A DNA stretch of 64,000 nt from Campylobacter concisus (GCF_003048375.1 NZ_CP021642.1:1054001-1118000), one strand, 5' to 3'; shown: positions 42,400 through 51,313, counted from the stretch's first letter. Translations and numbers: made by a program. The notes: generated by a model from the letters alone, not told the origin.

Positions 42400-43714
42400 G
42401 TGTCAAGCCTGCGGTAATCAACAAGCAAAGTGGCTGGGCAAATGCCCACAATGTGGGGCTTGGGATAGCTTTGTCGAGCTTAGCCAGCAAGAGATAAAGA
42501 TAAGCAAAGAGATAGCAAAAAGTAGTGGCACACCTAGCAAAGCCATAAGTATTGATGAAGTTGAAATTCAAAATTTCACGAGATTTAGCACCAAAGATAG
42601 CGAGCTAGACCTTGTTCTTGGTGGTGGCGTGGTCGAGGGTTCGCTTGTGCTTATAGGCGGCAGCCCAGGCATTGGTAAATCAACCTTGCTTCTAAAAATC
42701 GGCTCAAATTTAGCAAAGGACGGCAAAAAAACGCTCTATGTAAGCGGCGAAGAGAGCCAAAGCCAGATAAAAATGAGAGCTGACAGGCTAAATGCTGTGG
42801 ATAAAAATTTATACCTGCTAACTGAAATTTGTCTAGAAGATATCCTGATAGAAGTGCAAAAGAGCGACTACAAGGTGCTAGTCATTGACTCCATACAAAC
42901 GCTTTATAGCCAAAATATAACCTCCGCACCAGGCTCGATCACGCAGGTTCGTGAGATCACATTTGAGCTGATGAGGCTTGCAAAGAGCCAAAATATCTGT
43001 GTTTTCATCATCGGTCACATCACCAAAGAGGGCTCTATCGCAGGGCCTAGAGTGCTTGAACACATGGTCGATGTAGTGCTTTATTTCGAGGGCGACGCGA
43101 GCAGAGAGCTGAGAATTTTGCGTGGGTTTAAAAACCGCTTTGGCTCGACGAGCGAGGTTGGTATATTTGAGATGAGCCAGCACGGACTGGTGAGTGCAAA
43201 TGAGGTATCGAGTAAATTTTTCACACGTGGCGGGGCGATGAGTGGCAGTGCTATCACCATCATAATGGAAGGCTCAAGGGCGCTTAGCATCGAAATTCAG
43301 GCGCTTGTTTGCGAAAGCGCCTATCCAAAACGAAGCTCCACTGGCTTTGAGAGAAACCGCCTAGATATGCTGCTAGCACTTCTTGAGCGAAAACTTGAAA
43401 TTCCACTTGGGCACTACGACGTATTCATAAACGTTTCAGGTGGCGTTAAGATAAGTGAGACTGCGGCCGATCTAGCCGTCATCGCAGCGATAATCAGCAG
43501 CTTCAAAAACCGCCCTATCAGCAAGGACAGCGTCTTCATCGGCGAGCTAAGCCTAAACGGCGAGATAAGAGAAATTTTCAATCTCGATCAGCGCTTAAAA
43601 GAGGCAAAAACGCAGAAATTTAAAAATGCCATCATCCCAAACAAACCGCTTGACACGCAAGGTCTAAAGTGCTTTTACGCCAAAGATATCACGCAAGTGC
43701 TTGAGTGGATGTAA
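42374..43714 (+). CDS. radA: DNA repair protein RadA
   Basis: RadA promotes branch migration in recombinational repair. The order is a four-Cys zinc finger (CQACGNQQAKWLGKCPQCG), a RecA-like ATPase with Walker A GGSPGIGKST, the RadA-specific KNRFG motif in GFKNRFGSTSEVG, and a C-terminal Lon-like domain (LGHYDVFINVSGGVKISE). The 446-residue length is normal. It is the last gene of the ftsY run, 57 bases before locus B. Confidence 0.97.
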   Translation: MAKAKPVFECQACGNQQAKWLGKCPQCGAWDSFVELSQQEIKISKEIAKSSGTPSKAISIDEVEIQNFTRFSTKDSELDLVLGGGVVEGSLVLIGGSPGIGKSTLLLKIGSNLAKDGKKTLYVSGEESQSQIKMRADRLNAVDKNLYLLTEICLEDILIEVQKSDYKVLVIDSIQTLYSQNITSAPGSITQVREITFELMRLAKSQNICVFIIGHITKEGSIAGPRVLEHMVDVVLYFEGDASRELRILRGFKNRFGSTSEVGIFEMSQHGLVSANEVSSKFFTRGGAMSGSAITIIMEGSRALSIEIQALVCESAYPKRSSTGFERNRLDMLLALLERKLEIPLGHYDVFINVSGGVKISETAADLAVIAAIISSFKNRPISKDSVFIGELSLNGEIREIFNLDQRLKEAKTQKFKNAIIPNKPLDTQGLKCFYAKDITQVLEWM

Positions 43715-43722
43715 ATTTACTC

Positions 43723-43739
43723 TGGAACAAATCATGCTT
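43723..43739 (+). promoter_or_regulatory. Sigma54 promoter of locus B
   Basis: TGGAACAAATCATGCTT keeps the -24 GG and -12 GC 12 bases apart, 32 bases before the ATG at 43772. It parallels the locus A promoter at 25306 although the flanking genes differ. Confidence 0.82.
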
Positions 43740-43771
43740 ACTCTTTTACAGATAATATCAAGGAGCAAACC

Positions 43772-44755
43772 ATGAATGATATTAGCATCTTAGGCACCAA
43801 TGTAAATTCATACACCAAGCAACAACACAAACGTGAGAGATATACAAATTTTAGTGATCTTATAAAACAAAGTATTAAAGAAGAGAGTAGCAAGCCAAAC
43901 CAAGAACCAGCTAAATTTACTTATACCACTTCTTCACAAAACAGCCTTATCTCTTTAAATTTTAATGACCTTCAAGCTTATGGCTACACAGTAGATAAAG
44001 CAGGCTTTATGGGAGCTGACTTTAACAAGGCTGCAGGCTTGCCACAGGACTTTAAAATCCACAAAAGCACACTTGATGAGATAGTTAGATACAACAATAA
44101 AACATATCTCTTCACACAAGATAGAAGCAAGGCTGCCTTTGAAAAGATAGACGTAGCTGATACCACAAAACACTACTATAACCTTTTTAAAAGCATTGTA
44201 GGGGACGAGAAAGATAGATATAGCGAAGCTGATCTAGCAAATTTACCAAAAGGCTTTAGCATGGATACCAACCAAAAAACATTTGGTAAAAATGCAAATT
44301 TCTTAAAAGATGTGAGCCTAATATCTGTTACAAATGTATATAAAACATTTGATCAATTTAACGATGCAAAGAGCGTTAGAGATGAGCTTAGAGGCTTTGG
44401 AGTAAGCCACGAGGTCTATGAGCTAAATTTTAGCAAAGAGCGTCTTGGCACAAGAGCCAGTGATGAATATACATTCAATCCAGATATGTCGGTATATCAA
44501 GCAGATAATACTTATAGCAATGCTGGTGTATTTGTGGGATTTTTAAAGAGCTTTAGTCCTATCGCTAGTGATAGTGGCGAGACGAAGCTTAGCGTGGAGG
44601 CAAGCTCTTACTCAAAGCTAATGAGTGAGCAAAGCCTAGCTGATGATATGGTGCCTCTCTCAAGGCTTTTAAAAAATGAGAAGATGATCAAATTTATTTT
44701 AGAAGAGTTACTAAAAAGAAATACTCACTTCAAAATACGGCAAAAGTGCTGGTGA
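43772..44755 (+). CDS. Flagellar-regulon secreted-type protein (Cj0814-like), locus B, frameshifted end
   Basis: This is a paralogue of the gene at 25353: the first 16 residues (MNDISILGTNVNSYTK) and the block GYTVDKAGFMGADFNKAAG are identical, and NPDMSVYQAD recurs, while the stretches between differ. The current frame stops at 44755 after 327 residues, and its tail (HFKIRQKCW) holds the protein's only cysteine. Removing one A from the run at 44713-44717 would continue the protein with YGKSAGEIVDSVLAHATKL to a stop at 44811-44813. It is therefore either a recent pseudogene, a phase-variable gene or a sequencing slip. Its promoter is sigma54-type. Confidence 0.62.
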   Translation: MNDISILGTNVNSYTKQQHKRERYTNFSDLIKQSIKEESSKPNQEPAKFTYTTSSQNSLISLNFNDLQAYGYTVDKAGFMGADFNKAAGLPQDFKIHKSTLDEIVRYNNKTYLFTQDRSKAAFEKIDVADTTKHYYNLFKSIVGDEKDRYSEADLANLPKGFSMDTNQKTFGKNANFLKDVSLISVTNVYKTFDQFNDAKSVRDELRGFGVSHEVYELNFSKERLGTRASDEYTFNPDMSVYQADNTYSNAGVFVGFLKSFSPIASDSGETKLSVEASSYSKLMSEQSLADDMVPLSRLLKNEKMIKFILEELLKRNTHFKIRQKCW

Positions 44756-44813
44756 GATAGTAGATAGTGTGCTAGCTCATGCCACAAAGCTTCAAAATGA
44801 GACAAAAGTTTAA
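44713..44813 (+). other. Out-of-frame C-terminal continuation of the 43772 gene
   Basis: An A5 run at 44713-44717 marks the likely frameshift. Past it, the other frame encodes about 32 protein-like residues ending KLQNETKV, with a stop at 44811-44813. Confidence 0.6.
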
Positions 44814-44847
44814 ATAGATAAATTTAAAAGGTGGCTATCTTTATCCA

Positions 44848-45070
44848 TCAAGCCATCTTATTTAAAATTTGCTTCTTATCTATCTTTTGCATAAGCTCTA
44901 AGACATCTATGCCTCTTTTTTCTTTGAAATTTAAAAGCTCTCTTGCATAGAGAAATTTTTGATCCTTGTTTATATCATAGGTCTCATACTTCTTTTTAAC
45001 CTGCATAGGTTTAAATTTCTTCTCAGCCTGCTCTTTAGCAAAATTTGCATTGTATTCTTGTTCTTCTTTG
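44848..45070 (-). repeat. Near-identical 223-bp repeat, copy B
   Basis: This is the partner of 27052-27274, with four mismatches and no gaps by eye. Confidence 0.85.
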
Positions 45071-45660
45071 TGTAGTTTGGCTAGAAATTCTTTATGCTCT
45101 TTTGTAGTTTTTTCTACATCTTCTCTATAAAGCTTCTTAAACTCTTCTATGCTTAGATCTGCTCTAACAAACAATGCAGCACCATCATTACTCATCATTG
45201 TGTCTTCAGAAAATGATTTTACAAAAGCTTCTAGTTCCGCCTCCTCTTCTGCTGTGCCAAGACCAACCATTTTACCAACTATCGTTGGTTTGCCGTCTAT
45301 AGAGTTTGTAAGCAACCAGTCCATGTAATCTTGGAGTTCGCGAACTCTAAATTCTTCCATATTTTCTGGCTCTCTTTTTGCTGATAAAGCCCGTCTTTCT
45401 TGAATGGTGTAATTAGATAGCATATTATCTATTCGATTTATAGTATCTGCTATCCAGCCCTCTTTGCTTTTGTCTATATCTATAAATTCTTTTATAGTTT
45501 TGCTCCAGGGTTTAAAAAGATTCTTTGAGTAGTCAAATTTTTCTTCGCTGACGCTTTTGTCTTGCTTACCTTCTTTGGCTACATTTTCTATTGCATTTTC
45601 TTTTTGAATAGTGTTATCTTGTATCGGTGTGTTGCTAAGTCCGTTTATGCTAGTTATCAT
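44848..45660 (-). CDS. Unknown sigma28-operon protein, locus B second gene
   Basis: The 270-residue, Cys-free, highly charged protein is a paralogue of the gene at 27052. The N-terminus MITSINGLSNTPIQ and the last 70 residues are nearly identical to it; the middle (about 25-195) aligns loosely (KEFIDIDKSKEGWIADTI against KEIIDIDENEDNWVAKTI). It starts 13 bases after the preceding gene in the same sigma28 operon. The function is unknown. Confidence 0.65.
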   Translation of the reverse strand: MITSINGLSNTPIQDNTIQKENAIENVAKEGKQDKSVSEEKFDYSKNLFKPWSKTIKEFIDIDKSKEGWIADTINRIDNMLSNYTIQERRALSAKREPENMEEFRVRELQDYMDWLLTNSIDGKPTIVGKMVGLGTAEEEAELEAFVKSFSEDTMMSNDGAALFVRADLSIEEFKKLYREDVEKTTKEHKEFLAKLHKEEQEYNANFAKEQAEKKFKPMQVKKKYETYDINKDQKFLYARELLNFKEKRGIDVLELMQKIDKKQILNKMA

Positions 45661-45673
45661 TTTAAACTCCCCT

Positions 45674-46477
45674 TTACGCTGTCTTATCCACTTTAAGCTT
45701 TGCCACTTTTTCTAAAATTTCAAACATACTCTTGCCACTATCAAATTCACTCTTAATAAATTTATATATCTCCTTAAATCTCTCATCGGCTTCAAGCTTA
45801 TAGGTTTGAGATTTTTTAGTAACTTGTATAGGTGTAAATTTCTTCTCTTTTTTATCTTCTTCGTTTTGTGTTTCAAGATCGTTGATAGAATTTATAGTAT
45901 CTTTTGCTAGCTCCTCGTCAAACTCTAAACCAAAGCGCTCATTTAGTGCAAATTTAGCCCATTTGCCTTTAAACTCATCAACGCTCATATCGCTATCAAG
46001 TAGTTCAGCTGTCTTACTACCGCCAAAAGCTATAAAAGAGAGGATTTTTTTATTTGCAAACTGATCTATAAAATCATCAACACTGAGCTTTTTACTATTT
46101 AATGGATCTTTAAAAATCCCCTTTGGCTCAAATGCTGGATTTCTCTCAAGCCCCAAAGCACCGCTATCATCTATAAATTTCTTTAGCTCATCTATCTCAT
46201 CTTTTGAAAAAGAGTCGTCATAGCCCATTAGCTTGCCAAGTATGCTTACTCTTGCCTCTCCTTCACCTTTTACAAAGCCAGTAAGTGAGTGATTATATCT
46301 GTCATACTCTCTTGCTCTTTCTTTATCATCTAGCCTTGCATACTTAGTAAATGTCATACCATGATCCATATCGTTACTAAGTATCTCATTTATATCATTA
46401 AATTTAAAGCCCATCTCTCTTGCTATGTTCTCTCTTGAGAGGTAGTTAGAGGTTGAAAGATTATTAGAAATTTGCAT
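45674..46477 (-). CDS. Unknown sigma28-operon protein, locus B first gene
   Basis: The 267-residue, Cys-free protein begins MQISNNLSTSNYLSRENI, again an Asn/Ser-rich N-terminus without a signal peptide. The C-terminus (KKFTPIQVTKKSQTYKLE, then SMFEILEKVAKLKVDKTA) is a diverged version of the C-terminal module of the genes at 27052 and 44848 (KKFKPMQVKKKYETYD...). The ATG at 46477 follows AAGGATAGTAAA; an ATG 30 bases upstream is less suitable. A sigma28 promoter lies 43 bases upstream. It occupies the slot of 27855 but belongs to a different subfamily. Confidence 0.65.
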   Translation of the reverse strand: MQISNNLSTSNYLSRENIAREMGFKFNDINEILSNDMDHGMTFTKYARLDDKERAREYDRYNHSLTGFVKGEGEARVSILGKLMGYDDSFSKDEIDELKKFIDDSGALGLERNPAFEPKGIFKDPLNSKKLSVDDFIDQFANKKILSFIAFGGSKTAELLDSDMSVDEFKGKWAKFALNERFGLEFDEELAKDTINSINDLETQNEEDKKEKKFTPIQVTKKSQTYKLEADERFKEIYKFIKSEFDSGKSMFEILEKVAKLKVDKTA

Positions 46478-46519
46478 TTTACTATCCTTAGTTTTTATGA
46501 TCACCAAAGGTTACATCAA

Positions 46520-46546
46520 ATTTCGTCTTTTTTGTAAAAAAGTTTA
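46520..46546 (-). promoter_or_regulatory. Sigma28 (FliA) promoter of locus B
   Basis: The minus strand reads TAAACTTT, 11 bases, GACGAAAT, with the same layout and similar spacer (TTTACAAAAAA) as the locus A promoter at 29065. Confidence 0.75.
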
Positions 46547-46612
46547 TATAGGTATTTATTTATAAATTAGACTTTACATAAAAAAGTAGCTAAAAGCTAA
46601 AACAGATAAATT

Positions 46613-46957
46613 TCACACTATCATCACTGCAGCTACGGCAAATCCGCCGTCGTGAGTTATACTAAGGCTTGCTTCTTTGATATTAAAGCTTGTATAAATT
46701 CTTGGGCTAAATTTTATCTTTGGTGCGTTTCTTGCGTCTTTGCTGAGCATAATGTCTAAAAAGCCACACTCTTTGCTGATACCCACACCAAGGGCTTTGC
46801 TAGCTGCTTCTTTGGCCGCCCAAAATCCAGCCAAAGTCGCATCATTTTTTGCTAGCGCGATCTCGCTATCACTTAAAAATCTCTTTAAAAAAAGCTCGCC
46901 GTGACGAGCCTTAAGTCTTGAAATTCTATCTATCTTAACGATATCGATGCCTATCAT
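46613..46957 (-). CDS. acpS: Holo-[acyl-carrier-protein] synthase
   Basis: AcpS attaches 4'-phosphopantetheine from CoA to acyl carrier protein. The motifs [12 protein letters not shown] (magnesium-binding Asp) and [14 protein letters not shown] (Glu-Ala-x-x-Lys) are intact, with [15 protein letters not shown] at the end. The 114-residue length is normal. It overlaps fliL by 4 bases. Confidence 0.95.
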   Translation of the reverse strand: MIGIDIVKIDRISRLKARHGELFLKRFLSDSEIALAKNDATLAGFWAAKEAASKALGVGISKECGFLDIMLSKDARNAPKIKFSPRIYTSFNIKEASLSITHDGGFAVAAVMIV

Positions 46958-47490
46958 TGCACCACAAAATCAGTAAAAAATATGTTTTTGATGTAGCCAT
47001 CATTTAGCACTTCATTTAGCTTACCGACGATCTCGTCTTTTAGCCTATCCTTGCCCTTTGCAGTGCTTACTTCTTCGTAAGTTTTAGAAGAGAGCGTTCT
47101 TATGATGATATCTCTTAAAAGTGCCTTTTTCTTATCAAGCTCGGCAGTTAGCAGCTCGTCGCTTTGCTCTAGATCGATCTTAGTTTTAAGAAATCTTGAT
47201 CCATTTTCACTAAGTAAATTTACGACAAACTGATCAAGCGGATATATAGGTCCCATGTTCGAATAGTCGTTGCCACCGCGTTTTGCTTTGTTTTGAGCGG
47301 GTGCTGGTTGAGTTTGAGTCTGAGCTGGTGTTTGCGCCATATTTGCCTCTTTTGGCTCGTCAGAACTAAGCATCAAAAACGCCACTAGCCCTCCGATAAC
47401 TAGCAATAAAACAAATATCGCGATGATGATTATCATCAAAGCGCCATTGCCACCTTTTTTTGCTTTTTTCTCTTCAACTTCTTCAGCCAT
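46954..47490 (-). CDS. fliL: Flagellar basal body-associated protein FliL
   Basis: FliL surrounds the stator units and supports motor torque. It has a short Lys/Glu-rich cytoplasmic start, one membrane helix ([26 protein letters not shown]), a Gln/Pro/Ala-rich linker and the FliL domain ([26 protein letters not shown] ... [16 protein letters not shown]...FFTDFVVQ). The 178-residue length is usual. It has a TATAAT box and an AAAGGAGGAA ribosome-binding site, so expression looks vegetative rather than sigma54-driven. Confidence 0.94.
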   Translation of the reverse strand: MAEEVEEKKAKKGGNGALMIIIIAIFVLLLVIGGLVAFLMLSSDEPKEANMAQTPAQTQTQPAPAQNKAKRGGNDYSNMGPIYPLDQFVVNLLSENGSRFLKTKIDLEQSDELLTAELDKKKALLRDIIIRTLSSKTYEEVSTAKGKDRLKDEIVGKLNEVLNDGYIKNIFFTDFVVQ

Positions 47491-47516
47491 CTTTCCTCCT
47501 TTAAGTTTTGGCTATA

Positions 47517-47522
47517 ATTATA
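47517..47522 (-). promoter_or_regulatory. Sigma70 -10 box for fliL-acpS
   Basis: The minus strand reads TATAAT about 27 bases before the fliL start, preceded by a T-rich run typical of Campylobacter promoters. Confidence 0.65.
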
Positions 47523-47548
47523 CAAAAAATTCACAAAAATGAGAAAAG

Positions 47549-48031
47549 ATGATACATAAAACCAACGCCGCTAGGCTTTTAGACAAGCTAAAAATAGAGT
47601 ATGAGATACTTGAATACGAAGTCGATCTAAATGATCTTTCAGCCGTTCATGTAGCAGCTAGCACCAAGCAAGATATAAAGCAAATTTATAAGACGATCGT
47701 CTGCCAGTGTGAGCCTAAAAATTTTGTCGTTGCTTGCCTGCAAGGCGATCTGGAGCTTGATCTAAAAGCACTTGCTCATGCGTGCGGTGCCAAACGCTGC
47801 GAGCTTATAAATTTAAAAGACCTAGAGAAGATCACCGGCTACATCAGAGGCGGCTGCTCGCCACTTGCTATGAAAAAGCACTTTGCGACCTTCATCGACG
47901 AGCGAGCAAAAGAGCAAGAGTACGTGCTAGTAAGCGCTGGAGTAAGAGGCAAGCAGATAAAGATAGCTCCAAACGACCTTTTAAAGGCTTGCGAGGCGGG
48001 TTACGCCGATATCGCCAGGCTAGCTCTTTAA
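47549..48031 (+). CDS. ybaK: YbaK-type Cys-tRNA(Pro) deacylase
   Basis: This trans-editing factor hydrolyses tRNA-Pro mischarged with cysteine. The YbaK/ProX fold is seen from KTNAARLLDKLKIEYEI, through QIYKTIVCQCEPKNFVVACL with the active-site Lys, to GYIRGGCSPLAMKKHF, the conserved G-G-x-S-P loop. The 160-residue length is typical. The 3' end overlaps the convergent methyltransferase gene by 12 bases. Confidence 0.92.
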   Translation: MIHKTNAARLLDKLKIEYEILEYEVDLNDLSAVHVAASTKQDIKQIYKTIVCQCEPKNFVVACLQGDLELDLKALAHACGAKRCELINLKDLEKITGYIRGGCSPLAMKKHFATFIDERAKEQEYVLVSAGVRGKQIKIAPNDLLKACEAGYADIARLAL

Positions 48032-49006
48032 AAACTCTATAAATTTAAACTTCTCACCCAAAAACTCGGGCGAGAGTAGAAATTTCGCTTGTTTTGCTGC
48101 ATTTTCGTAGGCTTGCTTGCTGCCCTTTTCAAGCACCAAAGATAAAATTTCATCCACGCCAAAGTCGCAAACCAAAGCATCATTTTGCTTTTTAAATTTA
48201 AGCATCAAAAAGCCAGCTTCGCAAAAAGCCTCTTTTACCTGCTTAAAACAAAGGCTATAAGTTAGATCTGAGCTTTTAAAATATGGCGCGAGGTTTGAAA
48301 TTTCAAACAATGAAAAAACTTGATGATCTTTAAAAACTCTTAGGCTAAACTCATTTTTTGGCTCAAATTCTCCGTAGTCAAAGCTTAAAAATCTCACCTT
48401 TTTTGCCGCATTTGCAAGCTGGAGCGCAAATTTGGCATAACTAGTTGATATCTCGCCCTTTTTTATGCCAAATTTCTTTGCTAAATTTAGTAAATTTCGA
48501 TCTGCCTTTTGCCAGTGAAATTTTAGTTCATCATCCACAAAAAGCATATTATCTGCGTCTATCACCTCACAGCTAAATGCGTCAAGTAGCTCATTTGAGA
48601 TGACAAAAATTTCATCAAACGAGCACTCGCCCAAATTTTCATAGTGTCCTACTCTAACCTCGTCACCAAAGCGATTTTTAAAGGTTTCAAGCTGTTTTTT
48701 ACGTAAAATTTCATGAGGTTCAATGATGATAAGCTCTAAATTTGACAAAATTTCTGGCTCAAGTGTAAAGATGCCTTGAGCAAAATCAGCCAGCATATCA
48801 CCAGAGTTTGCGCCGATCTCCACGACCTTGCAAGAGCTAGAAATTTCGCCATTTTTAAGTAGCTTTAAAAAGTAGTTTGCAAGGCAGGCGCCAAAGAGGT
48901 AGCCAACGCTTACATTTGTGTAAAAATCACCCTTCTTGCCGATATCCACACCAAATTTATAGTAGTTTTCATTGACCCAGATATCAAAAAACTCGCTAAA
49001 TTTCAT
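48020..49006 (-). CDS. MidA/NDUFAF7-like SAM-dependent methyltransferase
   Basis: The 328-residue protein matches the DUF185 methyltransferase family, whose eukaryotic member NDUFAF7 methylates an arginine of a complex I subunit. Features are GDFYTNVSVGYLFGACLANY at the N-terminus, the SAM-binding loop VEIGANSGDML, and the family motif ISNELLDAFSCEV. The bacterial target is unknown. It overlaps the next gene upstream by 4 bases, so both share an operon. Confidence 0.83.
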   Translation of the reverse strand: MKFSEFFDIWVNENYYKFGVDIGKKGDFYTNVSVGYLFGACLANYFLKLLKNGEISSSCKVVEIGANSGDMLADFAQGIFTLEPEILSNLELIIIEPHEILRKKQLETFKNRFGDEVRVGHYENLGECSFDEIFVISNELLDAFSCEVIDADNMLFVDDELKFHWQKADRNLLNLAKKFGIKKGEISTSYAKFALQLANAAKKVRFLSFDYGEFEPKNEFSLRVFKDHQVFSLFEISNLAPYFKSSDLTYSLCFKQVKEAFCEAGFLMLKFKKQNDALVCDFGVDEILSLVLEKGSKQAYENAAKQAKFLLSPEFLGEKFKFIEFLKS

Positions 49007-49611
49007 AGATCAGGCAGCTTCCAGCCTCTGTAAAATGCGAACATCCTGACCGTTATACCAGCAGCTAGCAAGAGCATGGTAAAAAATATGTTGGTAAGGC
49101 CTAGATGATAGAGGATAAAGTAAGCAAGCCCCACGCCAAGGCTTATCGTGCCATAAAGTCCGGTGCGTAAAAACCACGGGACTTCATTTAGCAAGATATC
49201 TCTTAAGATACCGCCGCCAACGCCGTTAAAAAAGGCTATCATCATGACGCCAAAGATGTTGTAACTATACTCGATGGCAACCATCGCTCCGACGATAGAA
49301 AAGCAGATAACGTCGATCGCGTCGGCAAAGATAAAGACAAATTTCTTCTCCAAGCCCTCTCTTTTTATATGTAAATTTGTGATCCTAGATACGACAAGCA
49401 TAAAGATGACGACGCTTACTGGCATGTAGTGAGTGAATGAATAAACTGCCCTACCAACGAGCATATCACGCATGATACCGCCTCCAAGTGCGGTCAAAAA
49501 TGCGGACAAAAAGACGCCAAGCCAGTCACACTCCCTCTTTACAGCAAACAAAAAGCCACTAAGCGCAGCTGATGCGATACCAACGTACTCCACAAAAAGT
49601 ATTAAGCTCAT
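49003..49611 (-). CDS. TRIC/UPF0126 family membrane channel
   Basis: This 202-residue protein has about seven membrane helices in two repeats, each with the glycine motif: ALGGGIMRDMLVGR and GVGGGILRDILLNEVP. This is the UPF0126 glycine-transporter domain, and bacterial homologues are trimeric cation channels. The ion is not readable here. No regulatory site is evident upstream. Confidence 0.85.
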   Translation of the reverse strand: MSLILFVEYVGIASAALSGFLFAVKRECDWLGVFLSAFLTALGGGIMRDMLVGRAVYSFTHYMPVSVVIFMLVVSRITNLHIKREGLEKKFVFIFADAIDVICFSIVGAMVAIEYSYNIFGVMMIAFFNGVGGGILRDILLNEVPWFLRTGLYGTISLGVGLAYFILYHLGLTNIFFTMLLLAAGITVRMFAFYRGWKLPDL

Positions 49612-49695
49612 ATTTTTTCCTTAAAAATGGGCATTTTATAATGAAATCTCATAAAATTTCATTAATAAATTTTTAAATAATAGTTTATTTTAGGC

Positions 49696-49701
49696 TATAA
49701 T
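49696..49701 (+). promoter_or_regulatory. Sigma70 -10 box for the second SYLF gene
   Basis: TATAAT lies 27 bases before the ATG at 49729, with T-rich sequence upstream. Confidence 0.6.
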
Positions 49702-49728
49702 AACAAAAAATTTAAATAAGGAAATTTG

Positions 49729-50394
49729 ATGAAAAAAATTCTAACTTTACTCTTTTTGATCGGCTCATTTTTTGCGTTAAATTTAAACGCTGATGTGATT
49801 CAAAACCAAAAATTAAAAAATGCGATAAACATTTTAAACGCTTTTGGCACTAGAAATTTAAAACCAAATACCAAATTTACAGGCATCAAAGCCATCGCTA
49901 TCATCCCAGACGTAACAAAAGCAGGCGCGATCATCACTGGCTCAAAAGGCAGAGGCGTATTTATCGCTAAAAACGACAATGGCGAGTGGTCAAGCCCATT
50001 TTTTGTAAATTACACATCTGGCAGCATCGGCCTTCAGCTAGGATATAGCTCGGCTGATATGATCATCTTGTTTAAAAACTCAGAAGCCTATGCAAGCTTG
50101 TTTAACGCAAAAGATACGATCAGTCTAAAAGCAGAAGCAACTGGTGGCGTTGGCAACGAAGTGGCGATAGCTAGTGATTTGCCTGAAATTTCAGCATTTG
50201 TCGAGGAGCGTGGCAAGACAAGTGGAGCTTTTGTTGGCGTTAGCCTAGATGTGGCAAGACTTAAGATAAACGCACAAGATACAAACGACTACTACGAGAG
50301 AATGTATGACTTTGAAGATATCTACAACAACAGCCCAAAAGCTAGCAAATACACAATCAAATTTAAAGAGATAATCTCAAAATACTTCTTATAA
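49729..50394 (+). CDS. SYLF (Ysc84-type) domain protein, exported, second copy
   Basis: A signal peptide (MKKILTLLFLIGSFFALNLNA) precedes a SYLF domain: GIKAIAIIPDVTKAGAIITG, GSIGLQLGYSSADMIILF and KTSGAFVGVSLDVARLK. It is a distant paralogue of the gene at 37766. The ATG at 49729 follows AAGGAAATTTG; a TTG one codon upstream is possible. It is monocistronic, with its own -10 box and a terminator at 50409. Confidence 0.82.
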   Translation: MKKILTLLFLIGSFFALNLNADVIQNQKLKNAINILNAFGTRNLKPNTKFTGIKAIAIIPDVTKAGAIITGSKGRGVFIAKNDNGEWSSPFFVNYTSGSIGLQLGYSSADMIILFKNSEAYASLFNAKDTISLKAEATGGVGNEVAIASDLPEISAFVEERGKTSGAFVGVSLDVARLKINAQDTNDYYERMYDFEDIYNNSPKASKYTIKFKEIISKYFL

Positions 50395-50408
50395 TAACCT
50401 CGCAACTT

Positions 50409-50441
50409 GGCTCTTTTAGAAGAGTCAGGCTCTCTTTTTTT
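50409..50441 (+). terminator. Terminator after the second SYLF gene
   Basis: GGCTCTT pairs with AAGAGTC (one G-T) around TTAG, and a seven-to-eight T run follows a few bases later. Confidence 0.75.
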
Positions 50442-50504
50442 ACATTTTAAAGATTTTAGAAATTTTAGTTTATAAATTTAGCAAGATTATGGCTTAGCCT
50501 TTTG

Positions 50505-50714
50505 CTAAACCATAAATAGTGATACAAAGCGTTTTTTAGGGATTGGAGAAAATTGAGTCATATATTCAAACGCCTCTTCGTAGTCGCCGTCTGTATATTG
50601 CGCGACTTGCTCGATAAGCTCATAAAGCTCTTCATCATCCATCGAGTCAAAGCTGCCTCTATTTTCCAAAACCTCTAACAAAACGGCGTCTAATTCTAGC
50701 TCGTCGTAAGTCAT
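50505..50714 (-). CDS. Small acidic protein, unknown
   Basis: I do not recognise this 69-residue protein. It is strongly acidic (MTYDELELDAVLLEVLE, then DSMDDEELYELIEQV) with a basic, hydrophobic tail (KKRFVSLFMV). An AAGGAACGAA ribosome-binding site makes it a credible gene. It stands alone between the SYLF terminator and the Fur-family gene. Confidence 0.55.
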   Translation of the reverse strand: MTYDELELDAVLLEVLENRGSFDSMDDEELYELIEQVAQYTDGDYEEAFEYMTQFSPIPKKRFVSLFMV

Positions 50715-50843
50715 TTCGTTCCTTAATTCTGATTTAAAAAATGCGAAACTATACCAAAAGAAGCTTATAAAATACTTTACTTAGAATTTGTAATAAATTT
50801 TATGCATTTTTTAGTAGAAAAGTTGTAAAATCTTTACATTCAT

Positions 50844-50856
50844 TATCAATTTGATA
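50844..50856 (+). promoter_or_regulatory. Palindromic operator overlapping the Fur-family gene leader
   Basis: TATCAATTTGATA is a perfect 6-1-6 palindrome ending 8 bases before the GTG start of the regulator, within a CATTATCA context like half of a Fur box. It suggests autoregulation. Confidence 0.5.
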
Positions 50857-50864
50857 GGGATTTT

Positions 50865-51311
50865 GTGGAAGACTTTGAACTATTTTACAAGCATTTTAAC
50901 GAGTTTTTAAAAGCTTTTAACCAAAAAGGCTCTGAGATAAAAGAGCAAATTTTGCGTGTGCTTTTTGCAAGCAAGTCACATCTAAATGCTCAAGAAATTT
51001 GTCAAAAAATTTATGAAATTTACAAAAATGAAATTTCAATGACTTCTATATATACCTTTTTAAATTTTTTAGAAAACCACCATTTAGCAAATAGTTTTGA
51101 GCAAAATGGTGTTAAAAATTACGAGTTAAATTTAAAATCCTCTCATGATCACTTGATATGTGAAATTTGCGGAAAGGTGGTTGATTTTGAAGATGAGATG
51201 ATAGAGCAAAGGCAGGAGCAAATTTGTAGCCAAAGGTCATTTAGCGCAGAGTCTCACAAGATGATACTTTATGGAATTTGTAGTGATTGCCAAGCAAAAA
51301 ATGGGGTTTAA
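50865..51311 (+). CDS. Fur family transcriptional regulator
   Basis: The 148-residue protein has the Fur winged-helix N-terminus (SEIKEQILRVLFASKSHLNAQEI, then ISMTSIYTFLNFLENHHLA) and the metal-binding HDHLICEICGKVVDFED with its first CxxC. A second CxxC (GICSDCQ) near the C-terminus completes the structural zinc site. It could be Fur, PerR or a Zur/Nur-like regulator; the sequence alone does not decide. The start is GTG at 50865, preceded by AGGGATTTT. Its palindrome and the similar site upstream of 51414 suggest that it controls the island that follows. Confidence 0.87.
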   Translation: MEDFELFYKHFNEFLKAFNQKGSEIKEQILRVLFASKSHLNAQEICQKIYEIYKNEISMTSIYTFLNFLENHHLANSFEQNGVKNYELNLKSSHDHLICEICGKVVDFEDEMIEQRQEQICSQRSFSAESHKMILYGICSDCQAKNGV

Positions 51312-51313
51312 AT

